This document shows positions 18,201-22,945 of a DNA stretch of 64,000 bases, piece by piece. Position numbers and translations under genes: made by a program. The notes under the pieces were generated by a model. The model had not been told where the DNA came from. It ran no database searches and saw only the letters and a program-made list of their open reading frames with translations. Numbering within the stretch: the stretch's first letter is position 1; every line of letters starts with the position of its first letter. Origin of the DNA: Thiohalocapsa sp. PB-PSB1 (GTDB lineage: Bacteria > Pseudomonadota > Gammaproteobacteria > Chromatiales > Chromatiaceae); NCBI GenBank assembly GCA_016745215.1, contig CP050890.1, forward strand, positions 4,216,001 through 4,280,000, read 5' to 3'.

Positions 18201-18403
18201 CAGGTGGTGTCGGTGCTCAGGGTCTGTGCCGCGACTTCAATGGCAATGGCTTTGCTGCCGAGTAGGGAGACTGCGAACAGCAGTAATAGCGCGCATAGAG
18301 CAGGCGGCCAACATCGCTTGTGGCCTCCGCCTGGGCTAAGCGCCCCTGCTGCGGCCACGGCATCGACACCCCGTGGCACATTGACGACATTCTGTTGACG
18401 CAT
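3239..18403 (-). CDS. Giant secreted beta-helix/FN3/YD-repeat (RHS) protein
   Basis: 5054 codons. A GAGGGG lies 9-14 nt before the ATG. Residues about 30-54 form a signal peptide with a long n-region (CALLLLFAVSLLGS core). About 60-1935 holds seven right-handed beta-helix modules of about 268 residues, each with RNG-Y/GHNNVWGN motifs; six end in LGAYGAGGSP. About 1940-2900 holds Ig/cadherin-like and at least four FN3 domains; a CARDB-like region starts near 2920. A poly-Gly/Cys linker lies near 3765-3790, YD repeats from about 3870 to 4940, and the RHS core RYYAPDTGRYLTRDP near 4945. The last ~70 residues after YIDVDG form a variable tail (CECLEGEAYLMCMADVYDS) I do not recognise. RHS proteins encase a C-terminal effector in a YD-repeat shell; whether this tail is toxic is unknown. 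No clear immunity gene follows. A likely large adhesin or contact-dependent effector; secretion beyond Sec is not evident. Confidence 0.93.
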   Translation of the reverse strand: MRQQNVVNVPRGVDAVAAAGALSPGGGHKRCWPPALCALLLLFAVSLLGSKAIAIEVAAQTLSTDTTWTADAGPYQVTGNVTVANGTTLTIAPGTEIQFAANATLNVQGALDAQGTATAPIHFEPLAGESQPWGGITLASYTTESVIRYANISGAYTCVELSGGAVHQIRQSTITGCASNGIRISEGSPRIENNLIVENAGSGIYAYSGVDGPIIRRNSIDHNGAYGVYLYSADADTELYDNLITRNETGLYLSVAAILRGYNNVWGNAPDYVSASAAGTDLSSDPGYVDANLGNRQLLADSPSKTAAEDGGELGAYGAGGSPPDYIPARSTAPTTAGTLTQHEYWSGEVTLTDNVRVNWPWTLEIAPGTVVRAPATVGLTINSSAKIIGAADQPIRLQQAGDAEGTWGGVDFGSASVSGVVRHAWISGADRCIDIADSVHVIVDNVLVGCAQAGIYIADGGPIIEHNLIVENGDYGIYASSYARPSIRHNTIDRNGAYGLYFTTSNAAGTVVENNLITRNGGYGWYQGSSVTCGHNNVWGNADDYYSAGTAPDSHIASDPLYLGPFFGDRRLLDGSPSLTAGTDGDELGAYGAGGSPPDYDPTLAVTAPTTAGALTGDERWSGEVVLTDSVSVDWPWRLEIDPGTVVRGPAGAEIQIKSLAEIVGTEENPVVLDGIGLDFAAGAGGSLVRHTLISGAHRCIEIADSVHVIVDNVLVGCAQAGIYIADGGPIIEHNLIVENGDYGIYASSYARPSIRHNTIDRNGAYGLYFTTSNAAGTVVENNLITRNGGYGWYQGSSVTCGHNNVWGNADDYYSAGTAPDSHIASDPLYLGPFFGDRRLLDGSPSLTAGTDGDELGAYGAGGSPPDYDPTLAVTAPTTAGALTGDERWSGEVVLTDSVSVDWPWRLEIDPGTVVRGPAGAEIQIKSLAEIVGTEENPVVLDGIGLDFAAGAGGSLVRHTLISGAHRCIEIADSVHVIVDNVLAGCAQAGIYIADGGPIIEHNFIVENGDYGIYAGRYARPSIRYNTIDRNGEYGLFFNGSNGAGTIVENNLITRNGRYGWYYGTNVTRGHNNVWGNGDAYANAGTIPESHIASDPLYLEPFFGDRRLLEGSLSLSAGTDGGELGAYGAGGSPPDYDPQIEATTPTTAGALTGHERWSGEVVLTDTVSVDWPWRLELAPGTVVRGPAGAEIQIKSLAEIVGTEDNPVVLDGVGLDFAAGAGGSLVRHAWIGGADRCIDIADGVHVIVDNVITGCGRYGVVIGGGRPVLENNLIVENGAAGVYVSSNSARPSIRYNTVDRNGNAGLFFNGANGAESLVENNLITRNGGRGWYYGTNVTRGHNNVWGNGDAYANAGTIPESHIASDPLYLEPFFGDRRLLEGSPSLSAGTDGGELGAYGAGGSPPDHDPQIEATTPTTAGALTGHERWSGEVVLTDTVSVDWPWRLEIAPGTVVRGAADAEIQIKSLAEIAGTEDNPVVLDGVGLDFAAGAGGSLVRHAWIGGADRCIDIADGVHVIVDNVITGCGRYGVVIGGGRPVLENNLIVENGAAGVYVSSNSARPSIRYNTVDRNGNAGLFFNGANGAESLVENNLITRNGGRGWYYGTNVTRGHNNVWGNGDAYANAGTIPESHIASDPLYLEPFFGDRRLLEGSPSLSAGTDGGELGAYGAGGSPPDHDPQIEATTPTTAGALTGHERWSGEVALTDTVTVDWPWRLELAPGTVVRGPAGAEIQIKSLAEIVGTEENPVVLDGVGLDFAAGAAGSLVHHAWISGADRCIDIADGVHVIVDNVITGCGRYGVVIGGGRPVLENNLIVENGAAGVYVSSNSARPSIRYNTVDRNGNAGLFFNGANGAESLVENNLITRNGGYGWYYGTNITRGHNNVWGNATDYSSAGTIPESHIASDPLYLDPDNADWRLAAESPSKTAAANGGEIGRYGGVFLAAWPTLDPVTSPVAATEQVLTGTKAAGTGVGINGSLLVPVDETTLWSATLPLAEGLNSIAIYGIDALGQRSDVIRASIRRDTLPPAIVASTPADGAITNALFDQIRITLSDASEIDYTDAIDGARVSGNKYGLIRGAWQQQGSTLVFTADEAFSPDAYQVSLPLADLPLGNSAEASIAFRIDDIGGATPSAPEITELLYDGAPLADAAVLTQSADIAVRVEDLNGISRVELFIDGARLGTDTSRDPYYRFALALPDLADGAHRIELLAFDSLGNRAATARDVTVALAAPAAPALTTPATDLLTNRTEIAVSGTAAYGSEVVLLRNGSAIGDPLPLDWRNRFSGTLPLDEGANQLQVIARNRGGDSAPSAVVTITVDPSVPPAPTGLIAETRDSGVIRLDWQGPGDLDIAGYDVYRAAEPFDGTAAATRITTQPITVERLDDAPGSDGRFYYRVVTVNRAGTQSEPSHQAQADADATPPRATAILYRTLGAHDPDSGRFGVGAVEVQVEVSESLAEAPFLSLTPDLIPEQGEPMPVALRRIAETTYSGQIEIAAETPSGLRTAVFSARDRAGNRGTAVEAGETLLIDTEGPRVTDLTITPADPIRNAPAPVTVDVSLSLSSDLAPDTTPDLTWRIDGDGQATDPAPIDLIEAEPRVWTGSLTLPATAGAAAPAALVLEPSATDDLGNPSAPLAGGNRFQVYQGELPPLEVPAGLAAEALPGGAVQLTWQPVDGAADYQLYRTAPGEADLLPLARSAGATELTDTTETDGLHRYAVASVRSANGQEGLSAPSAVVEALADGTPPEPPTGLTASLTAAGIQLGWTATAEAPAPAYRLYRAADAILDTAGIEPVLADLAAPEALDPRPAVAEPFYAVTAVDAAGNESAPTASVHLNVSLLPVAELTVTQQDSDAPVLRWTAPHAEVAGYRVHVLDGEAALPLHAGELTETELVDTGYTGEPRRYAVATVDAAGVEGPRVEVLLPALDALTLAPAIRRGEMNRLDVTVQNLGDAPIPALTLTAELPGADATQRRESPSLALGPLESRTLSLVLGGAADLPDLADLTLTLTAPTDTGGTARIIRTEAVEIGNGALAGDLLAAELTRGGTGQVRIRLTNSGSAEVQIVTALGHGAADSDEVRVLLTDTDGNLLATAPLRQGFGEQIQIGPDGRAIAGIAPGATFVSAPMALAVPSAIPDDVELLLVIDRLHHGLPTTVDAAPTPPPISIEGLTARRPLRLIDTAYRGDITAVTPEASLGGEPIRITGRAVERGTGYLLTHVPLDLVITVDGFERVFEVVTDGAGQFSHDFEPLPGEFGSYQVAAVHPDLSERPIQARFSIGQVVLSPQTYRLGAIRSQASEVPIRIETSPGAGLAGVRLHFDAADQPLGALPDGVSVSLPEAVDLGGGDSVQLAIGVTADEDAADTGTLILGLRSSDLGDRDLGTLRIDYSLTAARPALVFSPSYLETGVARDQSATETLRLENQGLATLAGVTLTLIDAQGDPAPSWLFLSSSAEPGDLSVGDAVDVGITAAPSSAVAEGDYEYRLRIDSGNADPVEINLYVAVSDAGVGAVRFHVADIYTETLDGDGTPIPGLAGASIRLQNEQVLSIDETLTTSANGEALFADLPAGRYKFRATAPNHQPVVGRLRVKPGVTLGQDIFLDYDLITVEWSVTEIPLQDRYEITLRTEYETDVPAPVVVMEPASVNLPADMEPGDVFHGQFTLTNYGLIRAEAMQLDIDSDAEYRVEVLGAVPAMLEPKQRVTVAYRVVLMDTGVNAEDASGGAESGCYSKRIRVGVTYEYRCVNGEWRWVAVPHYIWRVFGDCPSGPGVGGGSAGAGGGGGGGGGGGCCGGGSAASGRGGRGGSSTPSKPADRPKPEPIAPNYCVPEAPPEEPPLCPDDDQQVPAGSWVHAVIREYQDRMTDLTVKVPGGEAAISRRFYGDDWHWDHERTRLRLFRDLDSGLVREIERANVSYAPVVFGSDDVFRNDTYRIIREPDGFRWEDAGGNWERYDSQGRPVARGRDARTIVQLAYPDADATRPSALLDADGNSVFSFEYQGDLLSAVSDAHGRRVEYGYTGSRLTRVTDANGGIQGYSYDAKGRMTAKTDAEDRRISIGYTSTGEVASVLRADGTGTRFEYGWDDAAEERYARIQTSSGKETEVWYNADGDVLRTALNARPMRTVDEERRVRISTDEKGNVTRTTLDQWDKPLRVVYPDGSEVSYAYDNRFHKVRRQVDRRGIVTEYSYDARGNLTRRVEAVGLPEERATRYVYDAADQLLEQVQEADADTAEARTAFTYDTVGNLATITDPEGHVTRMLEHDPMGNPLRIQDARGETWTFTYDALGRLLGTTDPEDNTTSFEYDAVGNRTARIDAAGNRFEYAYDHRDQLVRSIDPLGAVSSIQYNSDGLPTLVTVPEGRETRNEYDNEGRLLRTIVGPLDYGIVTEYHYDDTGPSYARSDKPVQIDYPTYSQRLYYDRMQRLVRETDVLDADTEHSRSREYDAAGNLVAETDEEDRVTRYVYDGLGRMIEKIDAAGYSTLYAYDDRDNMIALTDANGGVWRFEYDRNNRVVAEILPLGQTTRYEYDALGNRTAILDAKGQRIEYHYSPAGRMVQERHFATGDHSNPVKVIDYFYDALGRLTGYDDATTSAVYTYDANGRKLTETVDYGPFELGHSYSYYLNGLKASFTDPEGETTRYDYDEANRLSAIELDDGQRITYTEYEWNRPGLTNYPSGLRTHYDYDSLQRIDRIQGQDSNGTVLLDYRYTRSPAGNIRTKDTALGRYTYEYDPIGRLKGATHPALRNEAYTYDPVGNRLTSEDGVKVWMYDENNRLIGNEELRLEFDENGNVTEYQETGEERMLLYYDVQNRLMSVEVSASGDPIEFLYDPFGMRLSKAGGSTRVYFSYANEVLAGEYDTESNVIRKYGMRPGHARDREPLFFKVGQSWLWFENDRIGYPAAMRDAGGSKVWAAHYGSFGDSIVYVSLQSNSIRFPGHYFDDDLGWVYNGARYYAPDTGRYLTRDPADSAYGSNEYVYGNSNPLSYIDVDGREPSAADTLNLPGVPQIPGLPTAFPAAGVALDDPQGFAEGLHDIQKHRKGKDCECLEGEAYLMCMADVYDSLLP
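12840..15260 (-). repeat. Three tandem near-identical 807-bp coding repeats
   Basis: Within the giant gene, landmarks recur with an offset of 807 bp: for example the CAGGGACTCAGCACC segment near 12838, 13645 and 14452. Long stretches between these points look identical by eye, with few differences. Each unit encodes one complete beta-helix module. The high DNA-level identity, not only protein similarity, points to recent unequal crossover or gene conversion. Outer limits are approximate. Confidence 0.85.
15481..17088 (-). repeat. Perfect-looking 804-bp tandem duplication in giant gene
   Basis: The segment 15481-16284 is repeated directly at 16285-17088. I compared the beginnings, the middle and the ends of both units and found no clear difference; after 17088 the sequence diverges. 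Each unit encodes one beta-helix module, so the copy number of modules could change by slipped recombination without breaking the frame. Such a repeat is also easily mis-collapsed or mis-expanded in assembly. Confidence 0.85.
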
Positions 18404-18556
18404 CCTTCCGGCCCCTCATCCAGAAGCTGAACACCATTGGTAATGGATAGTAGCCGATGCTATCTCGCTGTTGGTGGCCGTTCAGCGGAAACGCTTGGTG
18501 GGAAATTGCTTCAGGTCAATAAAGAGGCAGGTTACCCTCCTCCGGAAAACCTCGGC
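18404..18556 (-). promoter_or_regulatory. Upstream region of giant gene, shared with the truncated copy
   Basis: This leader and probable promoter region is about 90% the same as 33232-33391, upstream of the truncated copy of the gene. Shared blocks include CCAGAAGCTGAACACCATTG, GTTGGTGGCCGTTCAGC and GGGAAATTGC...CAATAAAGAGGC. I could not assign -35/-10 boxes with confidence. Conservation ends near the first repeat of the REP-like block, so the duplicated unit is gene plus about 150 bp. Confidence 0.55.
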
Positions 18557-18840
18557 CTTGAGACCTTGCGGAGAGCTGAAAGTGGAGAGCTGAAAGGACA
18601 CCCTGAGCTGAAAGGACACCCGAGCTGAGAGCTGAAATGAGAGCTGAAAGGACACCAAGAGAGCTGAAAGGACACCCAAAAAGAAAAAAAGACGCCCACT
18701 CTCCGCCCCGCTGAAAAGTGGGTGTCCTGTATCGCTGTGTATCGCTGGTGCCGCTGAAAAGTGTGCCGCTGAAAAGTGGGTGTCCTGTATCGCTGTGTAT
18801 CGCTGTATCGCTGCTGTATCGCTGGAAAAGTGGGTGTCCT
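18557..18840. repeat. REP-like block of GCTGAAA / GGACACCC palindromes
   Basis: AGAGCTGAAAGGACACCC recurs several times between 18585 and 18677. An A-rich spacer then leads to GCTGAAAAGTGGGTGTCCTG, seen at about 18711 and 18767, with partial copies. AGGACACCCA (18670-18679) and TGGGTGTCCT (18719-18728) are inverted copies about 40 nt apart, so each unit can fold as a hairpin. The same modules reappear at 22922-23640 on the other side of the helicase/OLD gene pair. No gene is visible here. Confidence 0.8.
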
Positions 18841-18993
18841 GTATCGCTGGTGCTGTATCGCTGGTGCTGTATCGCTGGTGCTGTATCGCTGGTGCTGTAT
18901 CGCTGGTGCTGTATCGCTGGTGCTGTATCGCTGGTGCTGTATCGCTGGTGCTGTATCGCTGGTGCTGTATCGCTGGTGCTGTATCGCTGGTGG
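18841..18993. repeat. 14-bp tandem repeat, 11 units
   Basis: GTATCGCTGGTGCT is repeated head to tail at 18841, 18855, 18869 and so on to 18981: ten exact units and one variant. Up to about 19180 the array continues in decayed form (CTGTATCGCTTCCT, CTGTATCGGTGCTC). There are no spacers of varied sequence, so it is not a CRISPR. Frames through it encode only repeated RYSTSDTAPAIQHQ-type peptide and are not considered genes. Confidence 0.9.
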
Positions 18994-19199
18994 ATGTCCT
19001 GTATCGCTGGTGTACTGTATCGCTTTCCGGTATCGCTTTCCTGTATCGCTTCCTTCCTGTATCGCTTCCTGTATCGCTCGCTGAAAAGTGGGTGTCCTGT
19101 ATCGGTGCTTCCTGTATCGGTGCTCGCTGTATCGGTGCTCGGTGTCCTGTATCGGTGCTCTGTATCGGTGCTGTGCTTCACGACGATGGCGCGCGTCTG

Positions 19200-21047
19200 T
19201 CAGGTCAGTCCGAGCTGCTGAAGGAAGCGTGAGGGTATCTGCGCTTTGGACGAACCCCAAGGCATCATCCGTTGCTCCGTATAGGAGAAGCACAGAAGGC
19301 GCTTGGAACGGGTCGCGGCGACGAACAGATTACGTCGCTCTTCATGCAACGCCGATCCGGCCGCACGGTAGTCGGGGAAGACACCCTCCATCATGCCCAT
19401 GATCACGACAACATCGAACTCCAAGCCTTTTGCCGAGTGCACCGTCAGCAGCGCAAGCCCGTCCTCGCGCGGCTGCTGGGTAGCGCCTAGAGCGATCTGC
19501 CCGAGGAAGGTCCGCAGGCTGCGTTGCAGCCCCGAAGCGCGGCGCACGAAGCGGTCCCAATCCTTACGCCATTGGCTTATGTCCTGCAGGACCATCGCCC
19601 GGTCATCGTCCTTCAGTACATCGTCGGCGTAGGCCGCAAGGTGATCGAGCGCCGGTCCGAGACGGAACTCACTGGCATTCAAATCCAAGCGTTGCACCGC
19701 TTCAAGGATAACGCGGCGAGGATTCCCGCTCGCGAAGCGCTCCAGTTGCTGCATCAAAGCGCTGCAATCTAACGGCTCCGGGCGAACTGACTCCGAACAA
19801 TCGATACGCCACCGATTCAAGAGTTGTTCCAAATGCAGGCGGTCACCGGGATTCGCCAAGAGGCGCAGACATATTTCGAAGTCTTCCAGCAGATCGGATT
19901 CGCTCTCCTGTTGCGTCGAGAGGTGTTTGTAGTAGGTCCAGCCCTCTCTAGATAGTGCGGGTTCCAAGCAGTTGAAGACGTAGCGGTTGCGTCCCAGGAT
20001 CGCACACCGATCCAGCGTTATCTCTCCCTCGATATCCGCATGTCCCGAGGCCTGGAGGTCGCGCAGATAGGCGATGACTTGGCGTGCTTCGTCCTCCTCA
20101 TCCCGGCCTCGAAGCAGGGTGACCTCGCCGGCAATAGGGTACTCGCCTTCCACCTCGTAATCGGGGGACAGCCGGACGGCAATCTCTACGACCGCGGCTG
20201 ACGAGCGAAAGTTTTGGTTCAGAGCGATTCTCTGTGCCTCAAAGTCGCGCTCGAACAGGTCCAGGTACTTGGGATGAGCGCCATTCCACTGGAAGATCGC
20301 CTGTTTCGGGTCTCCCACCATCATCAGGTTGCGGTAAGAGGAGCCGCACAAGGCCTGAAGCAGGCGGTACTGCGCCTCGTTGAGATCCTGTGCCTCGTCG
20401 ATGCAGATGTAGCGGTAAAGCCTGCGGTAGAAACCGGCGATCTTCGGGCGCTCCAAGAAGAGACGATAGGTGAGCAGCAACAAGTCATCGTAGTCAATGG
20501 CGCGCGACGCCCGCATCCCTTGATCGTAAGCGAGGTAGAGCCTGCCGAAACGAGGGTCTTCAACTGCATCCGGCAGCAACAGCTGTCCCTTTGCATCCGA
20601 GATCGCGTCGAGTAACTGCCACAGCGCCTTGTCTTGGTCGCGGACCGATCCTTTCGACAGCAAGATGTGCCTGAGCTCGGGGTCGGCGAGCATCGCTTGG
20701 CGAAGCACCTGCTTGCGATCCTGGAACTGTTCGAACAGATTGGGCGCCCCATCGATGCCGACCTGCTGGCCGCGGCTGGTTAGGACCTCCATGCAGAAGC
20801 TGTGCAGGGTGCCGATGAAGGCGCGTTGATGGATGTCCGGAATTTCCTCCAGGCGCTCGCGCATCTCATTGGCGGCCTTGTTGGTGAAGGTCAGAGCGAG
20901 TACGCGGAAATGCCCATCGCTCTCACACACGAGCCGCCGGACGCGTTCCGTCAGCACCCGTGTCTTGCCGGAGCCGGGGCCTGCCACCACCAACAGGGCG
21001 CCTTCACCGTGCTGGACGACGCGGGCTTGGTCTTTGGAGAGGTTCAT
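19200..21047 (-). CDS. gajB: UvrD/Rep-type helicase, GajB-like (Gabija-type defence)
   Basis: 615 residues. All superfamily 1A helicase motifs can be read: Q-motif region near the start (LSKDQARVV), Walker A GPGSGKT at 23-29, LTFTNKAANEM at 52-62, Walker B IDEAQD at 216-221, motif III VGDPKQAIFQW near 244-254, motif IV LNQNFRSS at 276-283, motif V LTVHSAKGLEFD and motif VI LFVAATRSKR near the C-terminus. It lies 7 bp after the OLD-family gene on the same strand, so the two are co-transcribed. A two-gene operon of OLD-type ATPase/TOPRIM nuclease plus UvrD-like helicase is the Gabija layout. It is somewhat longer than the about 500-residue reference GajB (from memory). Alternatively it is a stand-alone UvrD paralogue, but the pairing argues against that. 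Its flanks are REP-like repeats. Confidence 0.88.
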   Translation of the reverse strand: MNLSKDQARVVQHGEGALLVVAGPGSGKTRVLTERVRRLVCESDGHFRVLALTFTNKAANEMRERLEEIPDIHQRAFIGTLHSFCMEVLTSRGQQVGIDGAPNLFEQFQDRKQVLRQAMLADPELRHILLSKGSVRDQDKALWQLLDAISDAKGQLLLPDAVEDPRFGRLYLAYDQGMRASRAIDYDDLLLLTYRLFLERPKIAGFYRRLYRYICIDEAQDLNEAQYRLLQALCGSSYRNLMMVGDPKQAIFQWNGAHPKYLDLFERDFEAQRIALNQNFRSSAAVVEIAVRLSPDYEVEGEYPIAGEVTLLRGRDEEDEARQVIAYLRDLQASGHADIEGEITLDRCAILGRNRYVFNCLEPALSREGWTYYKHLSTQQESESDLLEDFEICLRLLANPGDRLHLEQLLNRWRIDCSESVRPEPLDCSALMQQLERFASGNPRRVILEAVQRLDLNASEFRLGPALDHLAAYADDVLKDDDRAMVLQDISQWRKDWDRFVRRASGLQRSLRTFLGQIALGATQQPREDGLALLTVHSAKGLEFDVVVIMGMMEGVFPDYRAAGSALHEERRNLFVAATRSKRLLCFSYTEQRMMPWGSSKAQIPSRFLQQLGLT

Positions 21048-21054
21048 GGCGTGC

Positions 21055-22866
21055 TCAGGTCGCTTGCGTCAAGCCCAAGCGTAGGGACATTGTCTCGAAC
21101 AGCTCTCGGATCAATGTCGGGAAACGCGACGTCGGGTCTGTCATCGACGTGATGGCCAAGGCAAGCGGCAAGGCGTACCGCGTCTTGCTCGCCGATAGTT
21201 CCTGCTTGATCTTCGCGCGCTTGTCTGATTCGTTTGCCCATTGACGCCTCAGCACCGCCTCATGCTGAGGCGACCGGGAATTCTCTTTGATAATCATTTC
21301 GACCAAAACGGCCTCATAGACAGGTTGGCTCAAGTAGGCCTCGAAGTCCTCGCCGCCAGGAATCACGAGGACGTTTTCGTTGGCGCTGTTGCTTAGGTCG
21401 GAGGGGCGACCCAGATTTCCGAGCGTCGTGCGCAGACTAGCGATGGTTTGGGGCTCACCATCGGAAAAGATGAACCAGGGGATATCAAAGCTCTCGGCGA
21501 GGCGCACAAAGGGCAGATAGGCTTGACCTCCAACGCCAATCATCGAGATCCCCAAGGTGTGGACATGCTCGCCCCAGTAAGCCTTCGCGAAGAAGGGCAA
21601 GGCCTGTTCCTCCGTCTCGCCCTCGAAGAAGACCAAGGCCCTGGCGAACAGGAGTTCGCCGCGAGTATTGAGCACCATGCGGTCGATCTTGCGCAGGTCT
21701 TCCGGACTTAAGCCGGAAAGGCTCATTTGGGAGACCGTCGTCTCGGCGCCTTCCTTGCGAAAATGCCTGAACTGGCCGATCTCGGCCTGGGCCGCAATGT
21801 ACGGGGAGTGCGTGCTGATAAAGCGCTGACCGGGGATCGCCTCGATCTGGGCGAACAATGCCCGTTGGGCCTGGGGATGGAGGTGGGCCTCAGGCTCCTC
21901 CAGCGCTAGAAGGGAATGCATGGTGCCACCGCTGTCCCGCATTTGGCGCCACTGGCTGTAGGCGCGAAAGGTCAAGACCGCCGCTAGGCTGCGGGTTCCC
22001 ATGCCGTGGCGGACCAGCGGAAAGGTCTGGGCACCCTTGGTCGAGAATCCAATGTCCATACCCCGGCTGAGGTCGCGCAGATGACGGGCCAGCGGCGTCA
22101 CGCTGACCGCTCCCCTGCCGGACGAAACCGTCTTGTATAGATCGTCGAGATGGGTCTGAACATGTGAGAGCACCGGGCTGCCATCGACGATGCTGGCATT
22201 GAGCTTAGACAGTATCCGCTCGATCTTGGTAACCGTCTTTTCGGGCAGACCCGGATCGGAGATCAGCTTGTGCCAAAAGGAGCTGCGACTTTGCAGCTCG
22301 TCCTGGATGTCCCGCTTGGCATCCAACAGGTACAGGGCGATGGGTTCGAGCTGCGCGGTCGCGACAGCACCAGGGACGGTATTGGCAGAGTCGAGATCGG
22401 CCGCCGACGACCATTCGGCGAGAAATTGTCGCTTGGTCTCGTACTCCGCCTTACCCGTATTCCAGGCCATCTTGGTACGGATGGCCATGAAGTCGTTGTC
22501 GTCCGCGTCTTGCGAGATGCCGGTCCCCCAGAGCTCAAGCCAGTAGGAGCCTTCAGGAAATTCGTCCAGGATTCCGGACGGATCCGCCGGGCGGAACAGC
22601 AGATCGATAACGATCGTCCGCTCCCGCGGCACCTTCGCCTCGCCGATACCCAGAAATAGGTCGTCGGACGTGAGGACCCTGCGACCTGCGCCGATTGCAG
22701 CATAAAGAGCTTCCAAGAGACTGGTCTTTCCCGAGTTGTTCTCGCCGATCAATACCGTCAGCTTGTCGAATCGAATGTCCACCGCGCGCAGCGAGCGAAA
22801 GTTGCGAATGCGCGCCTCGACTAGGCGCAAGCCGCTGTCGACGCGAGTGGGGTTTACGGATGCCAT
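21055..22866 (-). CDS. gajA: OLD-family ATPase/TOPRIM nuclease, GajA-like
   Basis: 603 residues. Walker A GENNSGKTS is at 41-49, an ABC-type signature region (RHGMGTRSL) at 286-294, Walker B with LEEPEAHLHP at 322-331, and the switch histidine STHSP at 351-355. A C-terminal TOPRIM domain follows: the metal-binding glutamate in FFEGETEEQ (413-421) and an acidic D-x-E pair in FSDGE (467-471). OLD proteins are nucleases; GajA of Gabija is a nucleotide-sensing DNA nickase that acts with GajB against phage. The gene precedes the helicase gene by 7 bp. ATG at 22866 has a GAGA about 10 nt upstream. The start and leader are duplicated 400 bp upstream (see 23257-23345). An OLD protein of another class remains possible, but the UvrD partner supports Gabija. 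Confidence 0.87.
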   Translation of the reverse strand: MASVNPTRVDSGLRLVEARIRNFRSLRAVDIRFDKLTVLIGENNSGKTSLLEALYAAIGAGRRVLTSDDLFLGIGEAKVPRERTIVIDLLFRPADPSGILDEFPEGSYWLELWGTGISQDADDNDFMAIRTKMAWNTGKAEYETKRQFLAEWSSAADLDSANTVPGAVATAQLEPIALYLLDAKRDIQDELQSRSSFWHKLISDPGLPEKTVTKIERILSKLNASIVDGSPVLSHVQTHLDDLYKTVSSGRGAVSVTPLARHLRDLSRGMDIGFSTKGAQTFPLVRHGMGTRSLAAVLTFRAYSQWRQMRDSGGTMHSLLALEEPEAHLHPQAQRALFAQIEAIPGQRFISTHSPYIAAQAEIGQFRHFRKEGAETTVSQMSLSGLSPEDLRKIDRMVLNTRGELLFARALVFFEGETEEQALPFFAKAYWGEHVHTLGISMIGVGGQAYLPFVRLAESFDIPWFIFSDGEPQTIASLRTTLGNLGRPSDLSNSANENVLVIPGGEDFEAYLSQPVYEAVLVEMIIKENSRSPQHEAVLRRQWANESDKRAKIKQELSASKTRYALPLALAITSMTDPTSRFPTLIRELFETMSLRLGLTQAT

Positions 22867-22945
22867 CTACAAAGTCTCTGAATCTATGTGGTTTGCTGAA
22901 CAACGACACCATACTAGCAAAGCACTCCCGAATGAGAGCTGAAAG
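22857..22945 (-). promoter_or_regulatory. Leader of the Gabija-like operon (copy next to gene)
   Basis: This holds the first codons of the OLD gene and about 80 bp upstream, ending in the REP-like repeats. The same sequence occurs at 23257-23345, offset by exactly 400 bp, with only a few substitutions (for example ATGTGG versus ATGTAG, GCACTCCC versus GCACACCC). The promoter must lie here or in the repeats beyond, because nothing else separates the gene from them. No confident -35/-10 pair was seen. Confidence 0.5.

Noticed and set aside
18841..19180. CRISPR array
   Set aside because: Units are 14 bp, head to tail, without unique spacers, and no cas genes are nearby.
18516..19293. Minus- and plus-strand frames across the 14-bp array
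   Set aside because: They encode only RYSTSDTAP- or SLVLYRWCC-type repeat peptides in several frames at once, with no initiation signal.
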